From: Caulochytrium protostelioides
Lineage: Eukaryota > Chytridiomycota > Caulochytriomycetes > Caulochytriales > Caulochytriaceae
DNA length: 39,283 nt
Assembly: GCA_003615045.1 (NCBI GenBank)
Contig: ML014282.1
Span: 1-39,283 of the forward strand
Direction: 5' to 3'
The position numbers and the translations under genes are program-made. The notes beneath the pieces are model-generated. The model was not told the origin of the DNA and did not search any database. It saw only the letters and a program-made list of their open reading frames with translations. Below, in pieces: positions 1-8,543 of this stretch. Numbering within the stretch: the stretch's first letter is position 1; every line of letters starts with the position of its first letter.

Positions 1-570
1 ACGGCGCCGACGCGGGTGGCGTTGACGCTCATGAGGTTACCCATCTTGCCGATCGACACAATGCCGCCGCCAGTGGTATACGTAGCGCGGTGCGGCGTCC
101 ATGGCATCCTGCTGGCTGACGTCGATGGCCTCGCACCGCTTGTGCCTGCCGAGGCGCCGGTCAGCCCTGCTCTTCCGAACTCCACGAGCCAAGCGAGTCC
201 GGTCTTATTTGCTTCGTGACGTCTTGCTCGACGAGACGTCCTGCTCGGCCGCCTCTCCGCGGTCCTCTCGGTTTGTGGCTGCGCCACACGATGCGTAGCG
301 AAGGGGTGCTCGTACAAAAATGCGACCGGACATTCGCCGAATCTATCAGACCTCCCACCCGCCTGCACGACGTCGCCGGATTTACGCGGTCCGTCCTCGC
401 CGGTCACGGCGGCAAATCGCTGGCGACGGCGCTGCCCGCCGCAGTAGCGGGCGGTAGACGTCGCCCGGTTTAACAGACCGACACGGGTGATACGTCCACT
501 CACGCTTGTGGCCACCCATGCGCTTGCCGCCTGCGATCTGCAGTGACCTCCAGCCGCCGCAGCTCAATCA
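1..570 (-). other. Left edge: possible minus-strand coding fragments, unidentified
   Basis: No complete gene is visible here. Reading the minus strand into the window edge, one frame gives a protein-like run near positions 55-1 (TTGGGIVSIGKMGNLMSVN), and another gives KRCEAIDVSQQDAMDAAPR near 140-85. A third, at about 520-455, gives HKREWTYHPCRSVKPGDVYR. They lie in different frames and are interrupted by stops, so they could be exons of a spliced gene running off the left end, a frameshifted gene, or chance. The last piece faintly resembles the N-terminus of mitochondrial bS18 proteins, but the conserved C-terminal part of that family is not found downstream. I do not assign a function. The gap to the gene at 745 would be a divergent promoter if a minus-strand gene exists. 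Confidence 0.2.
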
Positions 571-744
571 GTCTTTCGATCTCAAACCCCACGCTAGCGC
601 TGGCGGATAACGGACAGCGACTTATCGTTTTTTACAGCATTATCAATCATCATCTCAGTACGCCCACATCGCAGTGGATCAGCCGATCGACACCCCCCGC
701 TCGGCCACGTCACCACCGGCGCCACCCCCGGCTGCCTCAGTGGG

Positions 745-2052
745 ATGGACGACGCGACGCCGTGTATCGATGCAGTCATATTTTGGGATATTGAGAACAT
801 CCACGTGCCCCGAGGAAGCGTCGGGCAGGATGGGGTCAACCGGTTGATCCAGCGCATGCGCGACCTCGTCGAGGTGGTTGCTCGCCAGATGCTGACCACC
901 TCGCTGAACCCCGACACAGCGACGCAGATCGATGAATCACACGAAACAACCATATTGTCACGATCACCACTGCGATCCCGATCGCCTTCTCCGCTTCCTG
1001 CGCCGTCCAATCCGCTGCCATCCTCCTCGGTGTCGCCGTCCGTGTCAGCGTCGACCACGCCGTCGTCTGCATGGCTGACCACGCCGCCGCCGACCGCCTC
1101 GCCGCCGCTTTGCAAGATTCATTCGATCATTGTCGTCGACGACCAGCACGTGGCCACCCAGGACCGCGAGGTGGGGACCTATCTCGCCAACGCCGGTGTC
1201 ACCTTTCGCCGTGTTCCGCGTTTGGGAAACAAATCGCTGTACTATAAACCGAAACCGCAGGCTGCGGATATCCAGCTGATCGTGGAGATTTTTCAGTGGA
1301 CACACCGCGTCAAGCCACCGGCGGTCATCATGCTACTCACCAACGACGGCGACTTCTATGCGACGCTTCAGCACCTCGTCGAGGTCGGCTATACCGTCAT
1401 TCTGGTCCACTCATCCCAGTGGGCTGTCAAACTTCGCCTGCTATCCGTGATCGAAATTCTTATGGACACGCTCAACGGTCGCGAACCTTTCGAACCGCGC
1501 CGACTCAAACTGGAGCACCTGCGGCCACTATCGACATCACCATCGACGTCCACAGCCACGTCCACGTCCACGTCCACAGTCACGTCCACGTCCACGTCCG
1601 GCGCGGAAGTGCCGTTCGTAACGTCGGCTAGGGAATCGGCGCTGAAGGTACGAGAGCCAGCACCGGCCACCGTATCGAGCGATCCGCCCACGTCTGAATC
1701 TACAGACAAATCGATCCACGTTGGCTCGGCGCCCGAGGCGGCCGGGTCGACGTCGATATCAAAGTCAAAGGAGACAAGACGTTCGTTGCCCGCAACTCGC
1801 ACCACATCGCCGTGTTCGACTCCGCCACGTGCGACCCCACCACGTGCGACACCGTCACGTGCCTCACCACCACAAAGCGTCTCGGCAGCGTCTACCGCAC
1901 CGTCTTCACCGCAGCATCTACCGCAAAACCAGAAGCAGCCTAATGCCACCACGACGCTTGGTTTGGACGCAAAGCCCATCATGGAAGCATTGCGAAAGCA
2001 CTTCAGTGGGCAACACCAGACCCTCGCGCCACCGTCGGCGCCGCTCCCATGA
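745..2052 (+). CDS. NYN-domain (PIN-like ribonuclease fold) protein
   Basis: 435 residues, single exon. The NYN fold is built from two separated blocks. Residues 10-48 hold the first strand and its acidic residue (VIFWDIEN, Asp15). Residues 125-245 hold SIIVVDD, AADIQL (Asp175) and LLTNDGDFYATL (Asp201/Asp203), followed by a strand and helix. These aspartates match the acidic metal-binding cluster of NYN/PIN-like RNases such as the MARF1 (limkain-b1) family, so RNA cleavage is the likely activity. Residues about 52-122 are a Ser/Pro/Thr-rich insertion inside the domain. It is in frame and without stops, and could be a disordered loop or an unspliced segment. Beyond residue 255 the chain is low complexity: hexanucleotide-derived Thr/Ser repeats (about 1550-1605) and TPPRA-type repeats (about 1815-1870). 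No OST-HTH or RNA-recognition domain is seen. The stop overlaps an ATG at 2049. Family call is firm; cellular role unknown. Confidence 0.8.
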   Translation: MDDATPCIDAVIFWDIENIHVPRGSVGQDGVNRLIQRMRDLVEVVARQMLTTSLNPDTATQIDESHETTILSRSPLRSRSPSPLPAPSNPLPSSSVSPSVSASTTPSSAWLTTPPPTASPPLCKIHSIIVVDDQHVATQDREVGTYLANAGVTFRRVPRLGNKSLYYKPKPQAADIQLIVEIFQWTHRVKPPAVIMLLTNDGDFYATLQHLVEVGYTVILVHSSQWAVKLRLLSVIEILMDTLNGREPFEPRRLKLEHLRPLSTSPSTSTATSTSTSTVTSTSTSGAEVPFVTSARESALKVREPAPATVSSDPPTSESTDKSIHVGSAPEAAGSTSISKSKETRRSLPATRTTSPCSTPPRATPPRATPSRASPPQSVSAASTAPSSPQHLPQNQKQPNATTTLGLDAKPIMEALRKHFSGQHQTLAPPSAPLP

Positions 2053-2680
2053 CCTCTTGTTCTGTGACATTAGGAAGTGACACTAGGAACTCTCTGGAGC
2101 TGCTGCCAGTTTCGGTTGGCACATGCAGCCCGCTTCTCCTAACCAGCAAGGGGGAGCGCTCTGCGCTGGACGGCTACGTTCAGGACGATGCCCCTGATGC
2201 GTGGACGATTATGCAGGTCGACGTTAACATCGTCGGCTGTGTGTCGACCATGCAACCATGGCTTGGCTCATCCATTCTGAATGATCTCGGAGATCCAAGT
2301 CCAGTCCGGCATCACAACAATGTACTTCGATGCCAGGCTCACGTGCCAAGAAACGCTACAGGCGATGACCGACGAGCTTTCGACCGACGAGCCGTCGACC
2401 GACGAGCCGTCCACTGATGTGCCGACGACCGATGTGCCGACGACCGATGTGCCGGCGACCGATGTGCCGTTGACCGATGTGCCGACGACCGATGAGTCGA
2501 TGACTACGACGACGACAACGACGACGATGACCACGGCTTCCACCACGACCACCGAGATGCTGCCGACGGGCATACGTTCTCCGTTTCCGTTTTGCCCTAT
2601 TCAATGCTCACTCGGCTCTCAATGTCTCGGTCACGTGGGCGCTTGGCGCTATGGGTGTGCTCGCTGCCCTCTACGTGTAG
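2049..2680 (+). pseudogene. Probable cell-surface protein gene, frameshifted or spliced, with 15-bp repeats
   Basis: Protein-like sequence runs through three frames in succession. From 2049 one frame gives a Cys-containing segment (SLELLPVSVGTC, then DAWTIMQVDVNIVGCVSTM) that loses coherence near 2275. From about 2281 the next frame gives ITTMYFDARLTCQETLQAM, then seven or more five-residue repeats of the TDEPS/TDVPT type (about 2368-2495) and a Thr-rich stretch. From about 2600 a third frame ends in a hydrophobic tail (NVSVTWALGAMGVLAALYV) and stop at 2680. A Ser/Thr-rich stalk followed by a short C-terminal hydrophobic segment with no basic tail is what GPI-anchored or membrane-anchored fungal wall proteins look like. 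No signal peptide is seen in the first frame. Two frame changes mean small introns, sequencing errors or decay; I cannot decide, so the gene status is uncertain. Confidence 0.4.
2368..2497 (+). repeat. 15-bp coding minisatellite (TDEPS/TDVPT units)
   Basis: About eight tandem copies of a 15-base unit of the form GACCGATGTGCCGAC, encoding T-D-(E/V)-P-(S/T/A/L). The first copies carry GAG (Glu) and the later ones GTG (Val), so the array has diverged block by block. It is followed directly by an ACG/ACC-rich Thr stretch. Confidence 0.85.
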
Positions 2681-2732
2681 AAGGCTCAGTGCGGCAGCGG
2701 ACAAAAGAGTGTTCGCATAGCATGGATCTGCT

Positions 2733-2760
2733 AATACTAACTCCATAATACTAACTCCAT
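2733..2760 (+). repeat. 14-bp direct repeat containing TACTAAC
   Basis: Two perfect adjoining copies of AATACTAACTCCAT. Each contains TACTAAC, the strict yeast branch-point sequence. A CTTGAG with a possible 3' splice AG follows at about 2763. It lies just downstream of the broken surface-protein gene; whether it is used in splicing is unknown. Confidence 0.7.
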
Positions 2761-3599
2761 CGCTTGAGTCGTCATGGATGAGTTGCTCCCTCGGAACAAT
2801 GAGTCTCAGTGGTGATGCTTGAGACCAGGTGTTAAGAAACATGAACAGAGGGGGGCTGACTACTACTAAGGTGCGTTGAAAGCGCATGATGATCTTCGTC
2901 GCTTTGCTCGTCGCGGCTGCGCTTAACAAATCCTACTGGGGTAGAGGGTTGTAGGCTATGGCCATTCGCCGCCAGTTATCCAGAAGCAGCCACTGATGTC
3001 GCCTGCGCCAGCAGGTTAGTTTGATCGATACTGTTTCATCCCAGAATCTAAACAATCCTACATTCTAAATCATTGATTCCGATAGGCTTCCTTGTGTGGT
3101 CCCTTGTGAAGGCATCGAATCGATTGCTGACATGCGAGGGCCGTGCCTGACATGCGGAGGCGTGGAGATACCGAACATGGAAGTTCCGCCGTTTATCGCT
3201 GCCGCCTCAGCGCGGCGTGGGGACACCGGCACGGGAGAGCAAGTCGGCGCTGCTGTCATCGCCGCCGATGTCGATGCTATAAGATGATTTTGGGTGAAAG
3301 ACACCAGGTCTTGTCTTATTGGGCATCGCACGGCCACCGCATATGCTTCCGCAAGAGCCACTCTCTCTCCCATCAATCCCACCAGCAACAACCCGCCTCG
3401 GAGTGTTTTTTATCTTGAACTCTTCGCATTGTCAGTCCCTGATCAGAAGCATGGTATAAGATAAAAAATACTCCAGTTTTTAGATTTAGATCAAACTTGA
3501 TTTTCTTAGATAGTTAATAGAAGTGTTACCGCGAGCGAAGCAGTTGGTGCCAGCATTGAAAAGGACGAAAACGCATATCGTTCTGTAGCTTCTGATCGC
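2761..3599. other. Gene-poor stretch of lower GC
   Basis: No convincing gene. Open frames here are short and without domain resemblance. Composition drops clearly from the GC-rich background, most of all at about 3420-3530, where runs of A/T (for example GATAAAAAATACTCC and TTTAGATTTAGATC) dominate. The stretch leads directly into the decayed Fanzor copy and may be part of the same inserted segment. Confidence 0.5.
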
Positions 3600-4199
3600 T
3601 TAAAGCGTTAACCGCGTTCTTGCATCATCGGGAACGACTCGGGCCGCACCAACATCTTCTATATGGTGGGGCCATGGTGGGGCCAAAGGCCAGGTCGTCA
3701 GCTGGAAACTCAGTCGAAGGCAATACTATGTGGAAGCCGGCATGAAAGCCGCCCAAAAGCAGTCAGAGACGTGGCAGCGCCATTTGAAAGAGCTGCTGCA
3801 GCGGCTGTCCAGGGTGAGCTCCAAGGGCACAGCGCTCGCCGCTCACCACCGCCTCCTGGAGGTGTGACTCGCCACGTACGAACCGCTGTGGGCCGAGTTC
3901 CTGAAGCCGTGCTGGGCGCGCCAGCGACTGTGATTGTATAGGTTATATGGTGTGATGCCACCAACGGCAAGTTCGTGAACCGCGATCTCCATGCTGCGTT
4001 GAACATCCGACGCGGTCTGCCCTTACGGGTCAAACCGATGGCGTGGTGCCGCAACTCCAGGCAAGCCCCACTGCAGCCCAAGGTCGGCAAGCTCATCCGA
4101 CACCGAACCAAATTGCGCACTGCTTCGGGGGGGACCCCTCGGGAGCACCACCGAAGATTGGTGTGCGTGCTGTCAGTATACCCGATCTTTAATAAATAA
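3600..4199 (+). pseudogene. Decayed Fanzor (eukaryotic TnpB-like) nuclease, copy 1
   Basis: C-terminal half of a Fanzor-family protein, the eukaryotic relatives of transposon TnpB with a RuvC-like RNA-guided nuclease domain. In order: the RuvC-I region GNDSGRTNIFYMVG (Asp at 3636-3638; DSG instead of the usual DPG); a frame change near 3685; SWKLSRRQYYVEAGMKAAQ with the family's YY-x-E-x-G element; QRHLKELLQRLS; a stop after LLEV; LWAEFLKPCWARQRL; and a jump to CDATNGKFVNRDLHAALNIR, which holds the RuvC-III Asp (3984-3986). The tail CRNSRQAPLQPKVGKLIRH follows. The segment between WARQRL and CDATNG, where RuvC-II should lie, is missing, and no N-terminal half is seen upstream. With frameshifts, a stop and the deletion this copy cannot encode a nuclease. 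AATAAATAAA at about 4189 could serve as a polyadenylation signal. The family call rests on motif order shared with copy 2. Confidence 0.75.
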
Positions 4200-4385
4200 A
4201 CACGCCGGTGCGCCTTAGATGGATCGGCAGTACCTCGGCATCTTCCATGTTCCCTGCGAGTTCCGGGAATTCTGAGCAAGGGCTCATACGTAGGCTCATA
4301 CGAAGCGACTTTGTGCGGCTATACGGAGGCAAGCAGTGCGTGTTTGACTGTGCAGACGTAAGATAGGGCGAATCGCCGTGCCGGA

Positions 4386-7300
4386 TTAGGCAGCGGCAAT
4401 GGGTGCCGCCGCCGCCGCAAGAGTAGTTGAGGCGGCCGGGCCGGGGCCCGGTGCCGCCGCCGCATCCGCGGGCTGGTCGAGATCGAGGGTCAGCACCCGT
4501 GAGGAGGCCCGTGCTTGATCTTTGTAGATGCCCACGAGCGCCTGGGCGCGCTCGTAGAAGGCGTGCTTCAGACTAATGATAATGAACTGCGCCGTCGCGG
4601 CTTCGTCCGTGTCCTCGGCGCGGTAGCGCACGAGCAGTTCGTCGTGGACGCGGCCGTCGGCCGCATCGGATGTGCCCACGCCGAGTGGCCGCTCAACGCG
4701 GCGGTGCGCGCTCACCACACGACGGATGTAGTTCGTGACTTTAGCGACGTTCGTGTTGTCCAGCGCAGCATCGACTTCGTCCAACACAAAGAACGGTGCG
4801 GGGCGGTAAGTGTGCACGGCAAACAGGAGCGCCAACGCCGCAACCGTCTTTTCGCCGCCCGAGAGCTGCTCGATGTCTCGGAAGCGCTTCATGGGGGGCA
4901 CGGCATGGTACTTGATGCCCTCCAGGTAGGGCTCGTCGGAGTTCTCGAGCGATAGGTAAGCCGTGCCACCGGTAGGCATTGCGCGCGACGCCGTTAGCAG
5001 CTTGTAGATGCGGTCAATGCGTGCGGAAATGTGCTCAAACGCCCGCATGAACGTGTCGAAACGAGCTTGACGCACTGGCTGGAAATGCTCGCGCGCCGCT
5101 TTGGCCTCGCGGCGCGCGGCTTCTGACGCCGCTGTCGAACGCTGCAGCCGTTCCTGCGCCGAAGCGAGGTTGCCCTCCTTGACATGGACGGGCGCCATAC
5201 GCTCCAATTGCGCCCGCAACGCCTCGCGTTCGCGCTCCAGCGCTGCGATTTCGGCGGTCATGGCCTCCTCGGACTCAGATTCGGCGGCGCGGCGCTGGTG
5301 CGGCGTCAGCGACGACAGGTCAAACTTGAAGCGCGATAGCAGACGGTCCACCGAGCTCAGCGGCTGCGACTGGGGCAATCCGTCGCCTGTGTCGGCGGCC
5401 TCGTCCATCTCGGCATCGTCCCCGTGAGACACGCCGCTGACCGAGCGGCGGCGGGAACGTCGTATGTCCGGCGCGACGGTAGCCGGTTCGGCAGCACGAG
5501 CTGCAGTTGGATGCCCATCGACTTCCATATCGTCCTCTTCATTAGGGTCCTCGGCCTGGGAGGCCAGCGCCTCTGCTTCAGCCTCTGCGTCATAGGAAGC
5601 AAGAACGGCGAGGAAATCCGAGTCCGAACCGGCAAGCGGCAGATGGATTTGTTCGAACTTGCAGCGGCGGAAAAGGGCGTCCAGGTCAGCGCGAACGCGC
5701 TCCAGCTCTGCCTCACCGACGGCAGTTTGCGCCGCAAGGGCATCGGCCTCGCGACGCTGTGCAGCTTGCGCTTTCCGCTCTTGCTGCAGCGCCGCCTCCA
5801 GCTCGGCGACTTGGTTGGTCAACGACGTTACGGTGGCCTCCAATGCTTCGGCATCCTTATCCATCGCTGCCGTTTGCTCGGTCAGCTTTGATTCTTCCGC
5901 ATCGATTTCAGCCAACGAGACACCGAAACCGCTCAGTGTCGTATCAAATTCGGCCAGTCGCTTGACACTTTCGTCGATGCGTTCTTGCGCAAAGGTCATG
6001 GCGTGCATCAGCTTCGCGGTCTGTGTCTTTAGGGCCAGACGCTGAGCTTCCATAGCGCTGTTCAGATCCAGGTATCGCTCTTCATAGTCGCGGACATGCT
6101 TGAACTTGGCTTCCTTGCAGAAAGATGCAAACTCGCGCTTCTCCACGTCATAGAGAACGGCATCGACCTCGCGGATCTCGTTTTCGATCTCTGCAAGACG
6201 GGACCCGTGCTGTTGGATGGCAGTAGTCAATTCAGCGAGACGCGCCTGCAGCGCATCACGCGTAGCGACTTGGCCGGAACGCGTGCTGGACAGTACCTGC
6301 TGCTCCTGGACGATTTGGCTGAGCTGCTTCTGCAGGCGGGCACGGTCTGATTCGAATGTTTCATCCGGGACGACGTTGCGCTTGGCCTCGATGATGTCAG
6401 CCATCTCTCCAGCGAGCTGCGTGCGCAGAGCGAGCAGCTGGTTAAGCTGGCGTTCGTCCGAGCGGCGAGCCAGCGCACGACGGTTTCCGCTGCTACCGCG
6501 GGCACCGGCGATCGTGTTGCGCTGACCACCCGTCATCAACCCGCTCTTGTGCACCACATCACCATCGGGCGTAACGGCCTTGACTTGAATCTTGTGGTCG
6601 AATACGACGCGGCGCGCCACATCGAGTGACTCACAGATCACTGAGTTGCCCAACGCCATCTGGAAAATTCGCGTGAATGGCGCGTCAAAGGTGATGCGAT
6701 CGAGGGCGAGCGCGCACGCAGGCAATCGCCGCACTGTTTCGCGGTTACGGTCCAGGTCGCGGGGCGCCTCGACAGTATCGAGCGGCAAAAACATGGCTTG
6801 CCCGAGACGCTGCTCGCGCAAATAAGCGATGCACTGCATGGCCGTGGCCTTGGAATCCGTCACGATCGCGTCCGCATGGCGACCGAGCAGCACAGAAAGC
6901 GCGTGATCGTCACGCTCATGAACGGGACGCCCGAGCTCGGCCACAGTCCCGTGCACACGGCCCGGCCCCAGCAGCCGCGTGAGGGCCGCAAGAGTCTCAC
7001 GCTGGCGCGTTTCGCGGGCCGTCAACTGCTGCACATCACGCGCGTCAACCAACGCACGTTGTGTTTCTTTGAGACGCTCGTTCAGATCCGCCTCGGTTTG
7101 CATCAAACGGCGGCGCTCCGTATCGGCCTCCTGCTGTCGCGTGGTGAGATCGTCCAGTGCGAGTTGAGCGACGTCGTAGCGCGCCGTCAGAGCCTCGGCT
7201 TGGGCATCGTGCTTGCGCAGCGCAGCGACGACCTGATCAAGCTTAGGCTGTTCCATATCCCGCTCGGCCATGGCGTTGTCGCGGCGGTGGCGGGCTTGCC

Positions 7301-8543
7301 GCTCGGCGCGGCGCAACGCGGCCAGACGCTCGCGCTCCGACTCGGTCATGCCATCGACCTGGCGACGCGTCTGGTCGTACGCTTTCACAAGAGCCTTGGT
7401 GATCTGGCCCTCACCAAAGCGGACGTCGCGCGAGGCCTTGGCCTCGAAGGCTTCCAGTGTGAGATCCATCTGCTGGAGCTGGCGCGTCAGGCCAGCCGCG
7501 GTCTCCCGCTGCTCGGCCAGTGCGGCAGCTTCACGCTCGCGTTCACGGCGCACACGCTCCATCTCGCGCTCGAGATGCGTGCGGCGCGTCTGCAGTCGCA
7601 GCGCGGAAGGCTGCAGCCCATCACGAGCCCGGCGGGCTTCCTTGGCGCGCCGCTGCTGAGTAAGCAAGTCACGCTGAGCGCGAGCTAAATCACGACGACG
7701 CTGCTGCTGGGCGGCCGCGTCGGCGCCGAGCGCCCGCTGGGCTTGGGCGGCGCGAGCACGGTGCAAGGCGAGACGGTCGCGAGCGCGCACGAGTCGCGAC
7801 TGCGTGGCGGCGACTCGGAACAGGGTCTCCCGAGTGGTCAGGTCGCGCTGCTTGTTGCGAACACTCTCATAGCGTTCGGCTTCGTCCTGCTGAGCCTGTA
7901 CATGCTTGACTTGGGCGGTGATGCCGCGGCGCGTGCTGAAGTGGGAGGCAAACGCATCGGCGGCACGGTTCTGAAGGGCCTTCAAGCGCTCGTACTCAGG
8001 TGCATGGGCCGCTGATCCGCTGATCGTTTCGATCATACGCGTCAGATCCATCGGCGTCTGGACGGCCACGGCTTCCACGTCGCCCTGAAACACGAGGAAG
8101 TTCTTGGCCTTGACCAGAAGGTTCTGCTGCTCGAGGGCGCGGTTGTAAGCCTCATAGGGACGGACACGGCCGTTCACGCGGTATTCGCTGGTCCCGGACT
8201 CGAGGACGGTGCGCTTGAACACGAGCGTGTTGCCTTCGGCGGTCTCTAGGACGGCCGAGACACTGCACGTGGTGGGACGTAATGAGTCGATGTCGTCGGG
8301 TGGCGTGGAAGCGTCGTTGGCCGTGGCCGCCGCGCCGCGGTAGATCAGTTCGCGGAGCTGACCACTGCGCAGCTGAGCGGATTTGACGCCTAGCACAAAC
8401 GAGATGGCATCCATCAGGTTGGACTTGCCGGCGCCATTGGGACCAATGATGGAGGTGAATTGATGGAAGGGGCCAATGATCTGGTGTCCGCGATAGGATT
8501 TGAAGTTTTCCAGCTCGACCTGAACGAGCCGACCGAGTGGCAT
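4386..8543 (-). CDS. SMC1: Cohesin ATPase subunit Smc1
   Basis: 1385 residues, slightly longer than typical Smc1 (about 1220-1270). SMC proteins fold back at a hinge so that N- and C-terminal halves form one ATPase head; Smc1 pairs with Smc3 in the cohesin ring that holds sister chromatids. Visible parts: Walker A GPNGAGKSN (residues 34-42) after the Smc1-type start LVQVELENFKSYRG; coiled coil about 170-510; hinge about 525-665, including GTVAELGRPV and KSGLMTGG; second coiled coil; signature LSGGEK at 1227; and Walker B FFVLDEVDAALDNTN at about 1251. Unusual points are an acidic/basic Ser-rich insertion (EEDDMEVDG through SRRRSVSG) in the second coil, a 43-codon stretch at 4587-4715 between YIRR and FIIISLK, and an Ala/Pro tail. 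The ATG at 8543 gives the expected N-terminus. The downstream neighbour on the same strand is transposon debris. Confidence 0.96.
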   Translation of the reverse strand: MPLGRLVQVELENFKSYRGHQIIGPFHQFTSIIGPNGAGKSNLMDAISFVLGVKSAQLRSGQLRELIYRGAAATANDASTPPDDIDSLRPTTCSVSAVLETAEGNTLVFKRTVLESGTSEYRVNGRVRPYEAYNRALEQQNLLVKAKNFLVFQGDVEAVAVQTPMDLTRMIETISGSAAHAPEYERLKALQNRAADAFASHFSTRRGITAQVKHVQAQQDEAERYESVRNKQRDLTTRETLFRVAATQSRLVRARDRLALHRARAAQAQRALGADAAAQQQRRRDLARAQRDLLTQQRRAKEARRARDGLQPSALRLQTRRTHLEREMERVRREREREAAALAEQRETAAGLTRQLQQMDLTLEAFEAKASRDVRFGEGQITKALVKAYDQTRRQVDGMTESERERLAALRRAERQARHRRDNAMAERDMEQPKLDQVVAALRKHDAQAEALTARYDVAQLALDDLTTRQQEADTERRRLMQTEADLNERLKETQRALVDARDVQQLTARETRQRETLAALTRLLGPGRVHGTVAELGRPVHERDDHALSVLLGRHADAIVTDSKATAMQCIAYLREQRLGQAMFLPLDTVEAPRDLDRNRETVRRLPACALALDRITFDAPFTRIFQMALGNSVICESLDVARRVVFDHKIQVKAVTPDGDVVHKSGLMTGGQRNTIAGARGSSGNRRALARRSDERQLNQLLALRTQLAGEMADIIEAKRNVVPDETFESDRARLQKQLSQIVQEQQVLSSTRSGQVATRDALQARLAELTTAIQQHGSRLAEIENEIREVDAVLYDVEKREFASFCKEAKFKHVRDYEERYLDLNSAMEAQRLALKTQTAKLMHAMTFAQERIDESVKRLAEFDTTLSGFGVSLAEIDAEESKLTEQTAAMDKDAEALEATVTSLTNQVAELEAALQQERKAQAAQRREADALAAQTAVGEAELERVRADLDALFRRCKFEQIHLPLAGSDSDFLAVLASYDAEAEAEALASQAEDPNEEDDMEVDGHPTAARAAEPATVAPDIRRSRRRSVSGVSHGDDAEMDEAADTGDGLPQSQPLSSVDRLLSRFKFDLSSLTPHQRRAAESESEEAMTAEIAALEREREALRAQLERMAPVHVKEGNLASAQERLQRSTAASEAARREAKAAREHFQPVRQARFDTFMRAFEHISARIDRIYKLLTASRAMPTGGTAYLSLENSDEPYLEGIKYHAVPPMKRFRDIEQLSGGEKTVAALALLFAVHTYRPAPFFVLDEVDAALDNTNVAKVTNYIRRVVSAHRRVERPLGVGTSDAADGRVHDELLVRYRAEDTDEAATAQFIIISLKHAFYERAQALVGIYKDQARASSRVLTLDLDQPADAAAAPGPGPAASTTLAAAAAPIAAA

